Origin: JBDIVL01 sp039794405
Lineage (GTDB): Bacteria > Planctomycetota > Brocadiia > Brocadiales > Brocadiaceae
DNA length: 35,388 nucleotides
Reading direction: 5' to 3'
Assembly (NCBI GenBank): GCA_039794405.1
Contig: JBDIVL010000041.1
Span: 1-35,388, forward strand
Below the pieces are notes generated by a model. That model did no database searches. It was not told the origin of the DNA and worked only from the letters and a program-made list of their open reading frames with translations. Below, one piece after another: positions 7,712-17,129 of the stretch (within the stretch, counting starts at the first letter, position 1; the number at the start of each line of letters is the position of its first letter). The position numbers were made by a program, and so were the translations under genes.

Positions 7712-7941
7712 TCCACAGGATAGGGTCTTGTTTACAGTAAGCCCATCTGAAGACTGTTCATAAGCGGTTTCTGCTCCTGCGGGGTTGGTGATGGTTGAGC
7801 TATACGCACCTGTAGAAAATGTATGGTCAAGGTAGGTTGTAAGATCGCCCTCAACAGAGAGGACCTCGGTCAGGATGTCGCCGTTTGCGTATGTTGTCCT
7901 GTTGTAATTCCAGTGTCCCCCTTCCTGGTCGTAAACATCTG

Positions 7942-10900
7942 TCAGCCTTCCGTTGCCGTTGAAAGTATGGTCAAACCTGTTTCCTTCCCTTCCGGCTCTG
8001 TCTCGACCGTCATCAGACCACCGGATGTGTAGGTAAAATCGTAGTAACCTGAATCGGGATAGGTAATCCGGGTAAGGTGGTTATTAGCGTTTATGGTCAA
8101 AGTTGTTGTCACTCCATCCGGAGAAACAATGGCGGTAGGTACACCATTTCCATCTCTCTGGATTGTGATCTGGTTGTTAGAGCGGTCTGTAATCGAGATC
8201 AGGTTATTATCCAAATCATATCCGAACTCATGCAGGTTTATGCCGGTATCAAGATCAATGGTGCTTAGATGGGTTCCAGATTCTGACACAACATAGCCCA
8301 TACTGTTTTCGGCAAAGATATTTTCGTTTAATCCCAATACGTCCACTTTTCGAATGCGATTATTATAAGTATCTGCTACAAATAAATTCTCCATGGCATT
8401 GAATGCTATACCTTCCGGACTATTTAATTGGGCCTCAGTAGCAGGTCCTCCATCGCCGCTATAACCCCCAACACCACTTCCGGCCACAGTAGTAATGAGA
8501 CCCATTTGATCAACTTTACGGATACATCCGTTATACAATTGCGAGATATAAAGATTACCCGAAGCATCCAGCGCAACATCCACCGGATAATTCAACTGGG
8601 CTTCAGTAGCAGGGCCGCCGTCTCCGCTATAACCACGCACACCATTTCCAGCCACGGTAGTAATGATGCCGCTTGGGTCAACTTTGCGAACCACTTGATT
8701 ATAACAATCCGCAATATACAGGTTGCCCAACGAATCAACTGCAATATCCCATGGACTTCTTATCCGGGCTTCAGCGGCGGGGCCTCCATCACCGCTATAA
8801 CCCATAATACCATTTCCCGCCACAGTAGTAATGATACCGTTCTGGTCAACTTTTCTAACAATTTCACATCCCCAATCAGCAATGTATAAGTTCCCCGCAG
8901 TATCAAATGCAATTCCACGAGGGGAGCCCATACCTGCTTCGACAGCGGGACCGCCGTCACCATTGCAAGGTCCTGTCCCATTGCCGGCAATAGTGGCGAT
9001 AATCCCATCTTTATTAACCATCCTAATCCGCTGGTTACCCATATCGGCGATGTACAGGTTGCCCTCTGTGTCAAATGCAATATCGTGAGGATTATCTAGC
9101 TTGGCGTTAGTAGCTAACCGACCATCACCGCCAAATCCTTCTTGACCATTTCCTGCAACAGTGGTAACAATGCCATCTCGGTCAATCTTACGAATCCGGT
9201 GATTGAAATAGTCTGCGATATACAGATTACCCTCTGCATCAAATTCGATTCCCTCTGGCAAATCAAACATGGCTTCAGTTGCTGGACCTCCGTCACCACC
9301 ATAGCCACCAACTCCGGTACCGGCTATCGTCTCGATACCGTTGATGGAATTTGTTAAAATCGTGCCATTGCCCTTTACCAGATAGCTGCTCATATAATGG
9401 TGTGAAGATATGGTCCAGCCCTCAGCAATCGTGCCTGCCTCTCTCTTAAGATTTAGCTGCTTACTATTCCAAAGGGTAACCTCTACACGGGCCTGGACTC
9501 CTGTTGAGCCATTTCCTGCCTGCCCGAATGACTGCGCAAAATCTTCTGGTATCTGATAGAACCCGTCATACACAAAACCAACTTTGATATTGGCAGGTAC
9601 GGTACCTATAATTTGCTTTCCAAGATGGTCTAGCCCATCCCAGACAAAGTCTACTTTCTGATTGGGAAGAGGGTCCAGAACTTCTTCAAATGACCGGCCT
9701 GCCACTTTTGCCTGAACAATAATTCTTTTCAGGCTGGCAGGGACCGTATCGCCGCTTGCCGGAACGGTAATTACAGATTTATAACCCTTCACCCTGTTGC
9801 TGGCATAATGGAGGGTGAGATCAGTCCCGGGAATGGGAATATCTTCGTGGAAGATCCTGCTCCTTTCTTCGACAAATGAGTTTACCAGTCCTTTGCAATC
9901 TTTATCTTCTTCTTTTTGCTCATCCTCGGTAGGTTCTTCATCAGGGTTTGGTTCAATGGCATCTGATGGCGGAACAATGGGCCAGTTAATGTCTACGGGG
10001 GTAAAGTGGTCTATTTCTATACGCCAGAATGTGGACCCGGGAGGGTATTTCACCGGATCGCCAAGTCCGGTTACCTCATCACTGAATGACTGATTTCCAT
10101 TTAGATCATCGGGTTGATTATCTCCGGTTGAATCAAGAGCATCTACAATACCATTGGAATCCGTATCGAGGAGTTTAACCACCACACCGTTATCAGATGG
10201 CACCCATTCGCCTTTGTCCCTGTCATAATATCCTACAGGGGCTGTCATCCCGACATCGAAACCCAGAAAATTATCCACCCACTGGGTGACGGGTAAGTTA
10301 AACCTCACCCTCTCCGCTCCATCAACACTCAGCTCTGCACAATAAGTATAGGCTGAATTTGGAGGAAGCTTTGCCGGCATAGATTCAGGGGTGGTGAATT
10401 CAGTGGCACGCGCGGTGATGGTCGTCAATTGCCGTATAGTATTGCCGTTTTCATCCACTTCATAGGCCGTGTTGTTGCCGGTAAAAACGATGGTGGACGA
10501 GCGACTGCCGAAGGTATCAGTAACCGGTGTACTCTGGTGCGTCACGACCGTGTTTGGATTGCCGTCAAAGGTGAGGGTTGTTGAGGCCGTATCCTGAGTG
10601 ATCATCTGAACGGTTTCAGCGGCGGTAATTTCGTTCCATGAAACCCTGAGCTTTCTCTGGGCTGAAATCAGCCCCTGTTTCTGATAGATGACTTTTGTCA
10701 AACCCCCGCCGTTTACCGGAATGGTGAACTGACCGGAAGCGTTGGTTGTTGCCGTACCGTATTCAGGATGTTTGTGAATAGTGACTGCAACACCTGAAAC
10801 CGGAATATTATCTATATCTTGAACCAGACCGGTTATGAGCGAAAATCTTTCTGGATCATATGAGGCTGTAGAGCCAGGCGGGATCTGGTCTTGATATTGA

Positions 10901-11301
10901 TCCATAAAGGTCTGCCGGTCAGTCCCCTGCTTAATCTCAACGGTAACATAATCTCCCCGCCGGCCTTCCCTTAGTTCAACGGTAAGCGAATTATTTGCTG
11001 CAAGGTCAATGGAGGATTCAAGGAGGTAAACGCCTGTGCTGAAATCTTGTGTGCCGAATATTTCTTGTCCGTTAAGTGTGATTACGGCACTGCTGACTCT
11101 GTAACTGCCAGACTCATTCCCATTTTTAACAATCATGGTACCCCCACCAGAAGTTGCAGAAAAGCTATCGTTAAAGCTTTCGGTTTTATTCGTAACCTTC
11201 TTGTACTGCTTGGGGCCAAATACTGTGGTTTCAACGGCAAAAGAGGTACTGGCCAATAAGCCTGAAAGTAAACACAGCGTGATTATCAGTATCTTTCTCA
11301 T
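7942..11301 (-). CDS. Secreted RHS-family protein, N-terminal part with six NHL repeats
   Basis: A 1119-residue frame beginning with a Sec signal peptide (MRKILIITLCLLSGLLA, cleavage probably after STSFA). Around residues 150-200 there is a carboxypeptidase-regulatory-like beta domain (GVAVTIHKHPEYG), followed by beta-rich surface-type regions and an Asp/Asn-rich segment near residues 385-410. From about 660 to 1000 there are six NHL-type repeats of about 56 residues, each with TVAGNG, GDGGPA, GNLYIAD and RKVD elements, enough for a six-bladed propeller. YD repeats begin after that. The frame then shifts: the last 15 or so residues are out of register, and the repeats continue in another frame into 5417-7711. 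Confidence 0.85.
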   Translation of the reverse strand: MRKILIITLCLLSGLLASTSFAVETTVFGPKQYKKVTNKTESFNDSFSATSGGGTMIVKNGNESGSYRVSSAVITLNGQEIFGTQDFSTGVYLLESSIDLAANNSLTVELREGRRGDYVTVEIKQGTDRQTFMDQYQDQIPPGSTASYDPERFSLITGLVQDIDNIPVSGVAVTIHKHPEYGTATTNASGQFTIPVNGGGLTKVIYQKQGLISAQRKLRVSWNEITAAETVQMITQDTASTTLTFDGNPNTVVTHQSTPVTDTFGSRSSTIVFTGNNTAYEVDENGNTIRQLTTITARATEFTTPESMPAKLPPNSAYTYCAELSVDGAERVRFNLPVTQWVDNFLGFDVGMTAPVGYYDRDKGEWVPSDNGVVVKLLDTDSNGIVDALDSTGDNQPDDLNGNQSFSDEVTGLGDPVKYPPGSTFWRIEIDHFTPVDINWPIVPPSDAIEPNPDEEPTEDEQKEEDKDCKGLVNSFVEERSRIFHEDIPIPGTDLTLHYASNRVKGYKSVITVPASGDTVPASLKRIIVQAKVAGRSFEEVLDPLPNQKVDFVWDGLDHLGKQIIGTVPANIKVGFVYDGFYQIPEDFAQSFGQAGNGSTGVQARVEVTLWNSKQLNLKREAGTIAEGWTISSHHYMSSYLVKGNGTILTNSINGIETIAGTGVGGYGGDGGPATEAMFDLPEGIEFDAEGNLYIADYFNHRIRKIDRDGIVTTVAGNGQEGFGGDGRLATNAKLDNPHDIAFDTEGNLYIADMGNQRIRMVNKDGIIATIAGNGTGPCNGDGGPAVEAGMGSPRGIAFDTAGNLYIADWGCEIVRKVDQNGIITTVAGNGIMGYSGDGGPAAEARIRSPWDIAVDSLGNLYIADCYNQVVRKVDPSGIITTVAGNGVRGYSGDGGPATEAQLNYPVDVALDASGNLYISQLYNGCIRKVDQMGLITTVAGSGVGGYSGDGGPATEAQLNSPEGIAFNAMENLFVADTYNNRIRKVDVLGLNENIFAENSMGYVVSESGTHLSTIDLDTGINLHEFGYDLDNNLISITDRSNNQITIQRDGNGVPTAIVSPDGVTTTLTINANNHLTRITYPDSGYYDFTYTSGGLMTVETEPEGKETGLTILSTATEG
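7979..7996 (-). other. Frameshift site splitting the RHS gene
   Basis: On the minus strand, the run CCGGAAGGGAAGGAAACAGG marks the point where the upstream frame leaves register. Reading one base earlier, the frame gives NRFDHTFNGNGRLTDVYDQE and stays open for some 270 bases with good YD-repeat protein right into the downstream ORF. A one-base gain (or two-base loss) in the G/A-rich run would account for it. It may be an assembly error, a real mutation or a slippage site. Confidence 0.8.
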
Positions 11302-11655
11302 TATTCCCCCCTCAAACGGAAAGAGTTCAGACTTTCGAAGGAAGGAATTTTTGGTTGTGTTTCGCCAGAAACAAAAATGTGTATTGTGCGGACATTATTG
11401 TACTATTTTAGGGGTGATTTTTATTACCGATCAGATATTTATGAGGCTTTGTGCAACAAAGCCCTTCCAATCTCTAACTTCTAACTTGTCATAGAATTAT
11501 TTCTCTGCGTTCTCCGCACCCTCATGGTTGGTTCAATCGAGGACGATTGAACCAACCGAAGAAAATCTCCCAATTCTCACTTCGCAATTTGCATTTTTCA
11601 CTTCCGACTCGTTCGGGCCATGGGGGCGTATTCTCTTCCCAAATCTATACCCCAC
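11302..11655. other. Intergenic region upstream of the RHS gene with a long palindrome
   Basis: No convincing gene here; a small plus-strand frame overlapping the RHS start is a shadow. The region holds a perfect 14-bp stem palindrome at 11526-11557 (GGTTGGTTCAATCG with loop AGGA), a member of a family seen again at 16369-16537. The short motif CTTCCGACTCGTTCGGG at about 11603-11619 recurs near 21140 and 24910. Confidence 0.6.
11526..11557. repeat. GGTTCAATC palindrome, copy 1
   Basis: A perfect 14-bp inverted repeat with a four-base loop. The inner GGTTCAATCG...CGATTGAACC is shared with copies at 16369-16391, 16424-16447 and 16514-16537. Confidence 0.75.
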
Positions 11656-11931
11656 CTAAAACATCTCTGTTAATTTTTTCGATATCAGGGCAAGATTTTT
11701 GTCCTTAGTCAAGTGTTCTACTTCATGTGGGTGCACTTTTAGATCGGTAAGGATCTTCTTTATCTTTTTCCATTCAGATTCCCTCTTTTTTTCACTTGTC
11801 TCTAAATACAAATTCGACACCAGTTCACCTAATTTTTGTATAAGACGAAGATCTTTATTATCGTAAAAATTCCTGATAGCCTTCCGTTGGTATGGAGTGT
11901 ACCCCTTCCCAATCTTTTCATTCTGGTCCAT
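11656..11931 (-). CDS. Small hypothetical protein, charged and helical
   Basis: A 91-residue protein, rich in Lys and Glu and predicted helical, starting MDQNEKIGKGYTPYQRKAI. No transmembrane segment, no cysteine cluster and no domain that I recognise. A conserved-looking hydrophobic pattern (LIQKLGELVSNLYLE) suggests a helical bundle. It is transcribed away from proC and stands alone. Confidence 0.6.
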   Translation of the reverse strand: MDQNEKIGKGYTPYQRKAIRNFYDNKDLRLIQKLGELVSNLYLETSEKKRESEWKKIKKILTDLKVHPHEVEHLTKDKNLALISKKLTEMF

Positions 11932-12221
11932 GTAATCTCTCCGTTTATTTTGTTTCTTTTAAGGGATATTTTACTATAATATGCGGGTAATTGCTGCGTA
12001 CATATTATACATTTTTCACAGATAATATTGCTGGTAAAAATTTTCTTTTTTAGTAAATTATTGGAATATATTCCAACAAAAAGGATAGGGAAAATACCAA
12101 ATACATTTCAATTATCCGGTCTCATTTTGGATTTCGGACTTCGGATTTTGAACTTCGTACGCTGTACGAGTTGGTAAACATCAATCATAATAAAGGTTTT
12201 TAAAAGGGACGGTATCGTATC

Positions 12222-13037
12222 ATGTTAAAAGAAAAGATTGGATTTATTGGCGGTGGAAAGATGGGAGAGGCCTTGTGCAAAGGTATCATCAAAGCCGAAC
12301 TGAGCAGTGCTGACAATATCATAATGAGTGACGTTGTTGCGGAACGGTGCAAGTTTTTACATCAGGAGATGGGTGTAAAGACCACGCAAAACAATAAAGA
12401 CGTCGTTTCTTTTGCCGATGTTATCGTGGTAGCAGTAAAGCCGCAATTGATGGGTGAGGTACTCAATAACGTGAAAAATGATATTACCGGTCGTCATCTG
12501 GTAGTGTCCATCGCAGCAGGTATACCAATAAAATTTATTGAATCAAGATTACTACCAGGTGCCAGAATCGTACGGGTTATGCCCAATACCCCATGCCTCG
12601 TATCTGCCTCCGCAACGGCCTATGCGTTAAATAAATATGCAACGAATGTCGATAGCCAGTTAGTTTCCCGTATATTTAGCGCCGTCGGAAAGGCCTTTCA
12701 ACTGGATGAAAAATATCTGGATGCTGTAACAGGCCTAAGTGGAAGCGGTCCGGCATATGTATATATGTTTATTGAGGCATTGTCAGATGGAGGCGTTAAG
12801 ATGGGTTTGCCAAGAGACGTGGCTACCGTCCTTGCGGCGCAAACTGTTCTCGGAGCAGCAAAGATGGTGCTGGAAACGGGACAACACCCGGCACAATTAA
12901 AGGATGCAGTGACATCCCCCGGCGGTACAACAATTGAAGGGATAAGTAAATTAGAAGAGGGCGGATTGCGGTCGACCCTGATAAACACCGTTGAGGCCGC
13001 TGCATTAAAGTCAAAGAAATTGGGTGAGCTGTTATAA
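12222..13037 (+). CDS. proC: Pyrroline-5-carboxylate reductase
   Basis: A 271-residue enzyme that reduces 1-pyrroline-5-carboxylate to L-proline with NAD(P)H, the last step of proline synthesis, in the cytoplasm. The N terminus has the Rossmann motif GFIGGGKMGEALCKGI, followed by VAVKPQ (residues about 71-76) and RVMPNTPCLV (about 117-126). The family signature is GLSGSGPAYVYMFIEAL in the C-terminal dimerisation domain, followed by the TSPGGTT element near residue 230. The length is typical. It stands alone, with repeat-rich DNA on both sides. Confidence 0.97.
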   Translation: MLKEKIGFIGGGKMGEALCKGIIKAELSSADNIIMSDVVAERCKFLHQEMGVKTTQNNKDVVSFADVIVVAVKPQLMGEVLNNVKNDITGRHLVVSIAAGIPIKFIESRLLPGARIVRVMPNTPCLVSASATAYALNKYATNVDSQLVSRIFSAVGKAFQLDEKYLDAVTGLSGSGPAYVYMFIEALSDGGVKMGLPRDVATVLAAQTVLGAAKMVLETGQHPAQLKDAVTSPGGTTIEGISKLEEGGLRSTLINTVEAAALKSKKLGELL

Positions 13038-13452
13038 ACGCCTCTGAAGAACCACAAAGATGCGAAAAGTTATCACAAAACCTATTTCTGTATTAGATAC
13101 TCTTTATAAGCACTCTATTCTCAAATAATTATAGATACAAATCGGACTTTTAAGACAACTTTTAGCCGGGTGGCACGGACAAACTGGTTTGTCCGTGCTT
13201 GTTTAAATACGCACATGGATATGGATCACAAAACACTGACAAACAAGTTTGTCAGTGCCACCCTTGGAACTGGCTTACATAAAATGAGAATTTTTATGCT
13301 TATAAACTCTATATTCTCAAATGATCATGGATACTAAATTGGGATTTTGAGATGGATTCTAAGGACACAAAGAGGTGTAATGAATTATCAAACTACATTA
13401 TTATTAGTACAGCATCGGATATAAAGTATTTAAATATCTTCCATTTAAGTAT
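13038..13452. other. Intergenic region filled by dispersed repeats
   Basis: No gene. It contains two copies of an AT-rich dispersed element (13068-13160 and 13297-13352) and a paired palindrome (13168-13263). Similar arrangements occur at 16177-16306 and, in reverse order, at 29639-29721. Confidence 0.7.
13168..13263. repeat. GGGTGGCAC palindrome pair (BIME-like)
   Basis: Two palindromic units in opposite orientation: GGGTGGCACGGACAAAC with its complementary arm at 13168-13198, and the inverse unit ending in GTCAGTGCCACCC at 13234-13263. The arrangement resembles that at 32975-33070 beside the transposase. Confidence 0.8.
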
Positions 13453-14250
13453 ATGTCTATGATCAAAGTCGGCACATCAGGTTTTTCATTTCCAGACTGG
13501 ATAGGCACGGTCTACCCTTCTGACATCAGGAAAGGAGATATGCTTTCCTATTACGAGAAAAACCTTGGTTTTACCATAACCGAGATAAACTCAACCTATT
13601 ATACCATACCATCCCAAAAGTCATTTGCGGGGATGATGAAAAAGACCTCCCCCGACTTCGAATTCACCGTCAAGGCTCATAAATCACTAACCCATGAGAT
13701 AAAAGATAAGGATACAGGAAAATTCGCTGACAATAAAGAATCCTTCGAACGGTTCCTCTATTCCATAGTTCCATTGAGAAAAGAGAACAGACTGACTGCA
13801 ATCCTGGCCCAGTTTCCCTATAGTTTCCATACAACAAAGGAAAACTACGAATACATCAAATCCTTCAAGGAGAGACTGGAAGACATCCCCTTCGTAGTTG
13901 AATTCAGAAATGCCAACTGGCACAGTCAAAAAAGCATAACATTCCTCAAACAGAATACCATTGGATATTGTGTAGTAGATGAACCAAAATTCAAAAACCT
14001 CATGCCCTATAGTCCAACAGTAACAACCAATCTCGGCTATTTCAGATTCCATGGCAGGAATCCCCACTGGTTTCAGGCATCGGTCTCGGAAAGGTATGAC
14101 TACCTTTATACAGGAGAGGAATTACAATCTTTTGTACCTGATATAAAGAGGATAAGCAATTCCGTTCCAAAGACCATCGTCATGTTCAATAACTGCCACT
14201 CCGGAAAATCTGTTATGAATGCAAAAGAAATGATCGAAATGCTGAGATAG
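13453..14250 (+). CDS. DUF72 family protein (YecE-like)
   Basis: A 265-residue protein of the DUF72 family, a TIM-barrel-like fold of unknown biochemical role. Family features are the N-terminal IKVGTSGFSFPDW, the EINSTYYTIPS motif (about residues 40-50), FTVKAHKSLTH, and a C-terminal FNNCHSGKSVMNA segment; the middle has VVEFRNANW. The length is normal. Two starts (13453 and the Met two codons later) are equally plausible, and there is no strong ribosome site. It is followed by the Hsp70-like gene on the same strand after about 120 bp. Confidence 0.92.
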   Translation: MSMIKVGTSGFSFPDWIGTVYPSDIRKGDMLSYYEKNLGFTITEINSTYYTIPSQKSFAGMMKKTSPDFEFTVKAHKSLTHEIKDKDTGKFADNKESFERFLYSIVPLRKENRLTAILAQFPYSFHTTKENYEYIKSFKERLEDIPFVVEFRNANWHSQKSITFLKQNTIGYCVVDEPKFKNLMPYSPTVTTNLGYFRFHGRNPHWFQASVSERYDYLYTGEELQSFVPDIKRISNSVPKTIVMFNNCHSGKSVMNAKEMIEMLR

Positions 14251-14369
14251 ATTTTTGCTTGACCCTATCAAACCATAATGTATATTGTTTACAGCTTTTA
14301 CACGGCATTGCGGAATGTGAAGTATGAAAAATAAGCCTTAATACGTATATTCTCATGAAAGGATATAAC

Positions 14370-15971
14370 ATGGCTGCACAAAAACCAACCGCTGTAGGGA
14401 TTGACCTGGGAACTTCTTTTTCTGCTATTGCATATATCAACGAAGAGACAAACAAGGCAGAGATTATCCCGGGTCCGGAGCAAAACCGGATAACCCCCTC
14501 TGTCGTGCTTTTTGATGACAATAACACGATTATTGTTGGTGAAATAGCAAAACAGAATTCCGTAGCAGAACCCGGCAAGGTTGTTGAATTTGTCAAGAGG
14601 CAAATGGGCAAGCCGAAAAAAGATAAAAAAGATGAGTACGGTAATGTTATAACGCAGGGCTGGTGCTTCGAATATGGTGGTAAGGCATACAGCGCCCAGG
14701 AGATATCCGCCTTTATCTTAAAAAAATTGAAAAACGATGCAGAAGCCAGACTGGGAATAACCCTTACCGATGCAGTAATTACCTGCCCGGCGTACTTTGG
14801 TGACCCCGAAAGGGCAGCAACAAAAGAGGCCGGTATTATTGCGGGCTTTAACGTGTTAGCGATCATCGATGAGCCGGTAGCAGCCGCACTTTCGTATGGA
14901 CTTGACAAAACGGGAAAAGACCAGAAGGTTTTTGTCTTTGACCTTGGAGGTGGAACATTCGACGTGGTGGTACTTGAAATGAAAGGTGGTAAAATCCGTG
15001 AAGTTACCGTTAATGGAGATCATCAGCTCGGCGGTAAAGATTGGGACGATGAAATAATCAAATACGTATCGGCAGCATTTAAAGAGAAATATGGCACCAA
15101 TCCAATGGACGATTTGTCTTCATATCAGGATTTACAGTTGAAAGCCATCAAGGCCAAGGAAGAACTTTCAAAACGGGAAAAGACAAAAATACTCTGTGTC
15201 CATGCAGGGAATACCCTGGTAGTTGAACTGACAAGGAATGTCTTTGAAGAAATTTCAAGACCGCTTACCGATAGATGCAAGATATTGTGTCAAATAGTCC
15301 TGGATGAGGCAAAGACGACATGGAGTGATATTGATACGATACTATTGGTCGGCGGTTCAACAAGGATGCCTATAATCAAAAAGCTGATACGTGAAATAAG
15401 CGGTAAAGCACCCTGCGAAGAAATAAACCCGGATGAATGTGTTGCCCTGGGGGCTGCATGGTACGGGGCACTGCCGGGTGTTTCACGTGGCATTGTAACG
15501 GAAGAAGTAGCCAAAAAACTTTCTGCAGTCCAAATGCAGAAAGTAAGCTCACATAATATGGGTGTTGTTGCTTTAACTCCTGAGGATGAAGAAAGAAATT
15601 TTTTGATGATACCGAGGTTTACACCATTACCTGCTGAAAAAAAAGATACCTTCCGTACGGTTGTTGAGAACCAGGAATCTATCTCAATCAGGGTTATGGA
15701 AGGTGGTATCATGGGAATTGATGAGACATGCGATCCGGGTGATTGTACGATGATTGCAAAAGGTGTAATAAAAAATATCCCCCCTTCTCCTCAAGGCAGC
15801 CTTGTTGAAGTTACTTATCGATATAACGATACAGGTATACTGGAAGTATATGGGAAGCATGTTTTTTCAGGCAAAGAGATGAAAATATCTGTAGAACATA
15901 CAGGAGGGTTAACCGATCAGGAACTAAAAGAGGCAAGTTTGGGGATGCAAAAGGTTAGTGTAACTGGTTAA
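14370..15971 (+). CDS. Short Hsp70/DnaK-family chaperone
   Basis: An Hsp70-type ATPase of about 533 residues, shorter than DnaK (about 640). The nucleotide-binding domain has all phosphate loops: GIDLGTSFSAI at the N terminus, VFDLGGGTFDVVVLE near residue 190 and LLVGGSTRMP near 325. The substrate-binding beta domain is present (FTPLPAEKKDTFRTV onward), but the helical lid and the C-terminal tail of DnaK are essentially missing. I prefer the ATG at 14370 to the one at 14355, because AAAGGA sits seven to eight bases before it. It lies about 1.2 kb from a J-like/PDZ gene on the same strand, which may be a functional partner. Confidence 0.93.
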   Translation: MAAQKPTAVGIDLGTSFSAIAYINEETNKAEIIPGPEQNRITPSVVLFDDNNTIIVGEIAKQNSVAEPGKVVEFVKRQMGKPKKDKKDEYGNVITQGWCFEYGGKAYSAQEISAFILKKLKNDAEARLGITLTDAVITCPAYFGDPERAATKEAGIIAGFNVLAIIDEPVAAALSYGLDKTGKDQKVFVFDLGGGTFDVVVLEMKGGKIREVTVNGDHQLGGKDWDDEIIKYVSAAFKEKYGTNPMDDLSSYQDLQLKAIKAKEELSKREKTKILCVHAGNTLVVELTRNVFEEISRPLTDRCKILCQIVLDEAKTTWSDIDTILLVGGSTRMPIIKKLIREISGKAPCEEINPDECVALGAAWYGALPGVSRGIVTEEVAKKLSAVQMQKVSSHNMGVVALTPEDEERNFLMIPRFTPLPAEKKDTFRTVVENQESISIRVMEGGIMGIDETCDPGDCTMIAKGVIKNIPPSPQGSLVEVTYRYNDTGILEVYGKHVFSGKEMKISVEHTGGLTDQELKEASLGMQKVSVTG

Positions 15972-16270
15972 TATTGTATTATCCCGCAAATACTTTTTTA
16001 TAGATCTCATGGCCCGTAGGATAGGTGAAGCGTAAGCGCACCCATCAAATTTTCTGCAAGCAGTCAGATCCATGATGGATCCGCTCCGCTTGATCCATCC
16101 TACTTTTAAAATTCCAATACATCACGGTAGGGCGAAGAGCTTCTTCGCTTTACAAGAGTAATTTGAAATTTCCTAGAAGTTATCCCAAAACCTATTTCTA
16201 TACTGGACACCTTTCTACATCTTCAAAAGATTATAGCTACCCAATTGAAGTTTTTGAATAACTTCAGACC

Positions 16271-16306
16271 GGGTGGCACGGACAAACAGAGTTTGTCAGT
16301 GCCACC
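16271..16306. repeat. GGGTGGCAC palindrome
   Basis: GGGTGGCACGGACAAAC at the left arm and GTTTGTCAGTGCCACC at the right arm; the arms differ at one position. It is followed by TCTGGAACTGGCTTACGTA, which also follows the copy at 13234-13263. Confidence 0.8.
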
Positions 16307-16368
16307 TCTGGAACTGGCTTACGTAGTATGAAATTTCTCTACTTATAAAAACACTATATCTTCGGGTT

Positions 16369-16537
16369 GGTTCAATCTTGCAGATTGAACCATACGTTTC
16401 GGCATGTTGATTGACTTCGGACCGGTTCAATTTTTGTAGATTGAACCATATGTTTTGAGTGTTATACAGGCTTTGGATTGGTACCAGGTACCAGGAACAT
16501 GCCCAAACGTTTCGGTTCAATCGTAGACGATTGAACC
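16369..16537. repeat. Three GGTTCAATC palindromes in tandem
   Basis: Copies at 16369-16391, 16424-16447 and 16514-16537, each GGTTCAAT...ATTGAACC with 8- to 10-bp stems and short loops. They are of the same family as 11526-11557. Confidence 0.75.
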
Positions 16538-16740
16538 AACACAGGGAGGCAGTGAATGGTTACATGGTTCTATGGTTGGATGGTTAACAGCCATTGAACC
16601 GTTCAACCATGTAGCCATCTCTCCCTGTGTCGAAGCAAAGATTGCTCATTCGCTCCACTTCTTCGAAATGAAAGACTGAGAATGTCCGGTTTCATGTATT
16701 GAATACTATAGGCTGCCTTTGGCAGCGACTTCTGGCCGAG

Positions 16741-16841
16741 GTTGTCCAAAAAGTTATTTGAGATGCCATATTTTTATGAGCGCATGCAATACGCCCCTGC
16801 ATGTTGTATGAAAAAATCGATTTTGTATTTTTTTGGACAAC
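16741..16841. repeat. Small element bounded by 12-bp perfect inverted repeats
   Basis: GTTGTCCAAAAA at 16741-16752 is the exact complement of TTTTTGGACAAC at 16830-16841. The 77 bp between are AT-rich and noncoding. The form is that of a miniature inverted-repeat element, but no second copy or target duplication is seen. Confidence 0.45.
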
Positions 16842-16992
16842 CCATAGAGGTAAACATTGAAATTCCTAAACATGAAATGAGGCCTTCGGCGACTTTTTGG
16901 ATATAACATCTCAACGTAGGAGCTGAAAATCTTCAGCCCTATCAAGATTGAAATTCCGCAGTTACTCAAAAAGGAGTTGGATACTGCCGAAA

Positions 16993-17036
16993 ACCTCCCC
17001 TGAATCCCCTCCTTGTGAAGGAGGGGAATGGGTGGT
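16993..17036. repeat. GC-rich hairpin repeat, copy 1
   Basis: CCTCCTTGTGAAGGAGG stem at 17009-17025 inside an ACCTCCCC...GGGTGGT context. Similar GC-rich hairpins occur at 20991-21061 and 29822-29882. Confidence 0.6.
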
Positions 17037-17129
17037 TACCAAAATCCAACAGAATTTTGAGTAATTACGGAATTCCTATACATTACATGTGGTAAGCTGT
17101 TCCTAACGACTCTATCAGGAGTATTGAGG

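Larger units (their letters stand above)
15972..17129. other. Long repeat-rich intergenic region
   Basis: I see no convincing gene in these 1.15 kb. The region holds a copy of the AT-rich dispersed element (16177-16270), a GGGTGGCAC palindrome (16271-16306), three GGTTCAATC palindromes (16369-16537), a small inverted-repeat-bounded element (16741-16841) and a GC-rich hairpin (17009-17025). Confidence 0.7.

Noticed and set aside
8428..9357. Plus- and minus-strand frames opposite or shifted within the NHL repeats
   Set aside because: They are shadows of the six tandem NHL repeats of the RHS gene.
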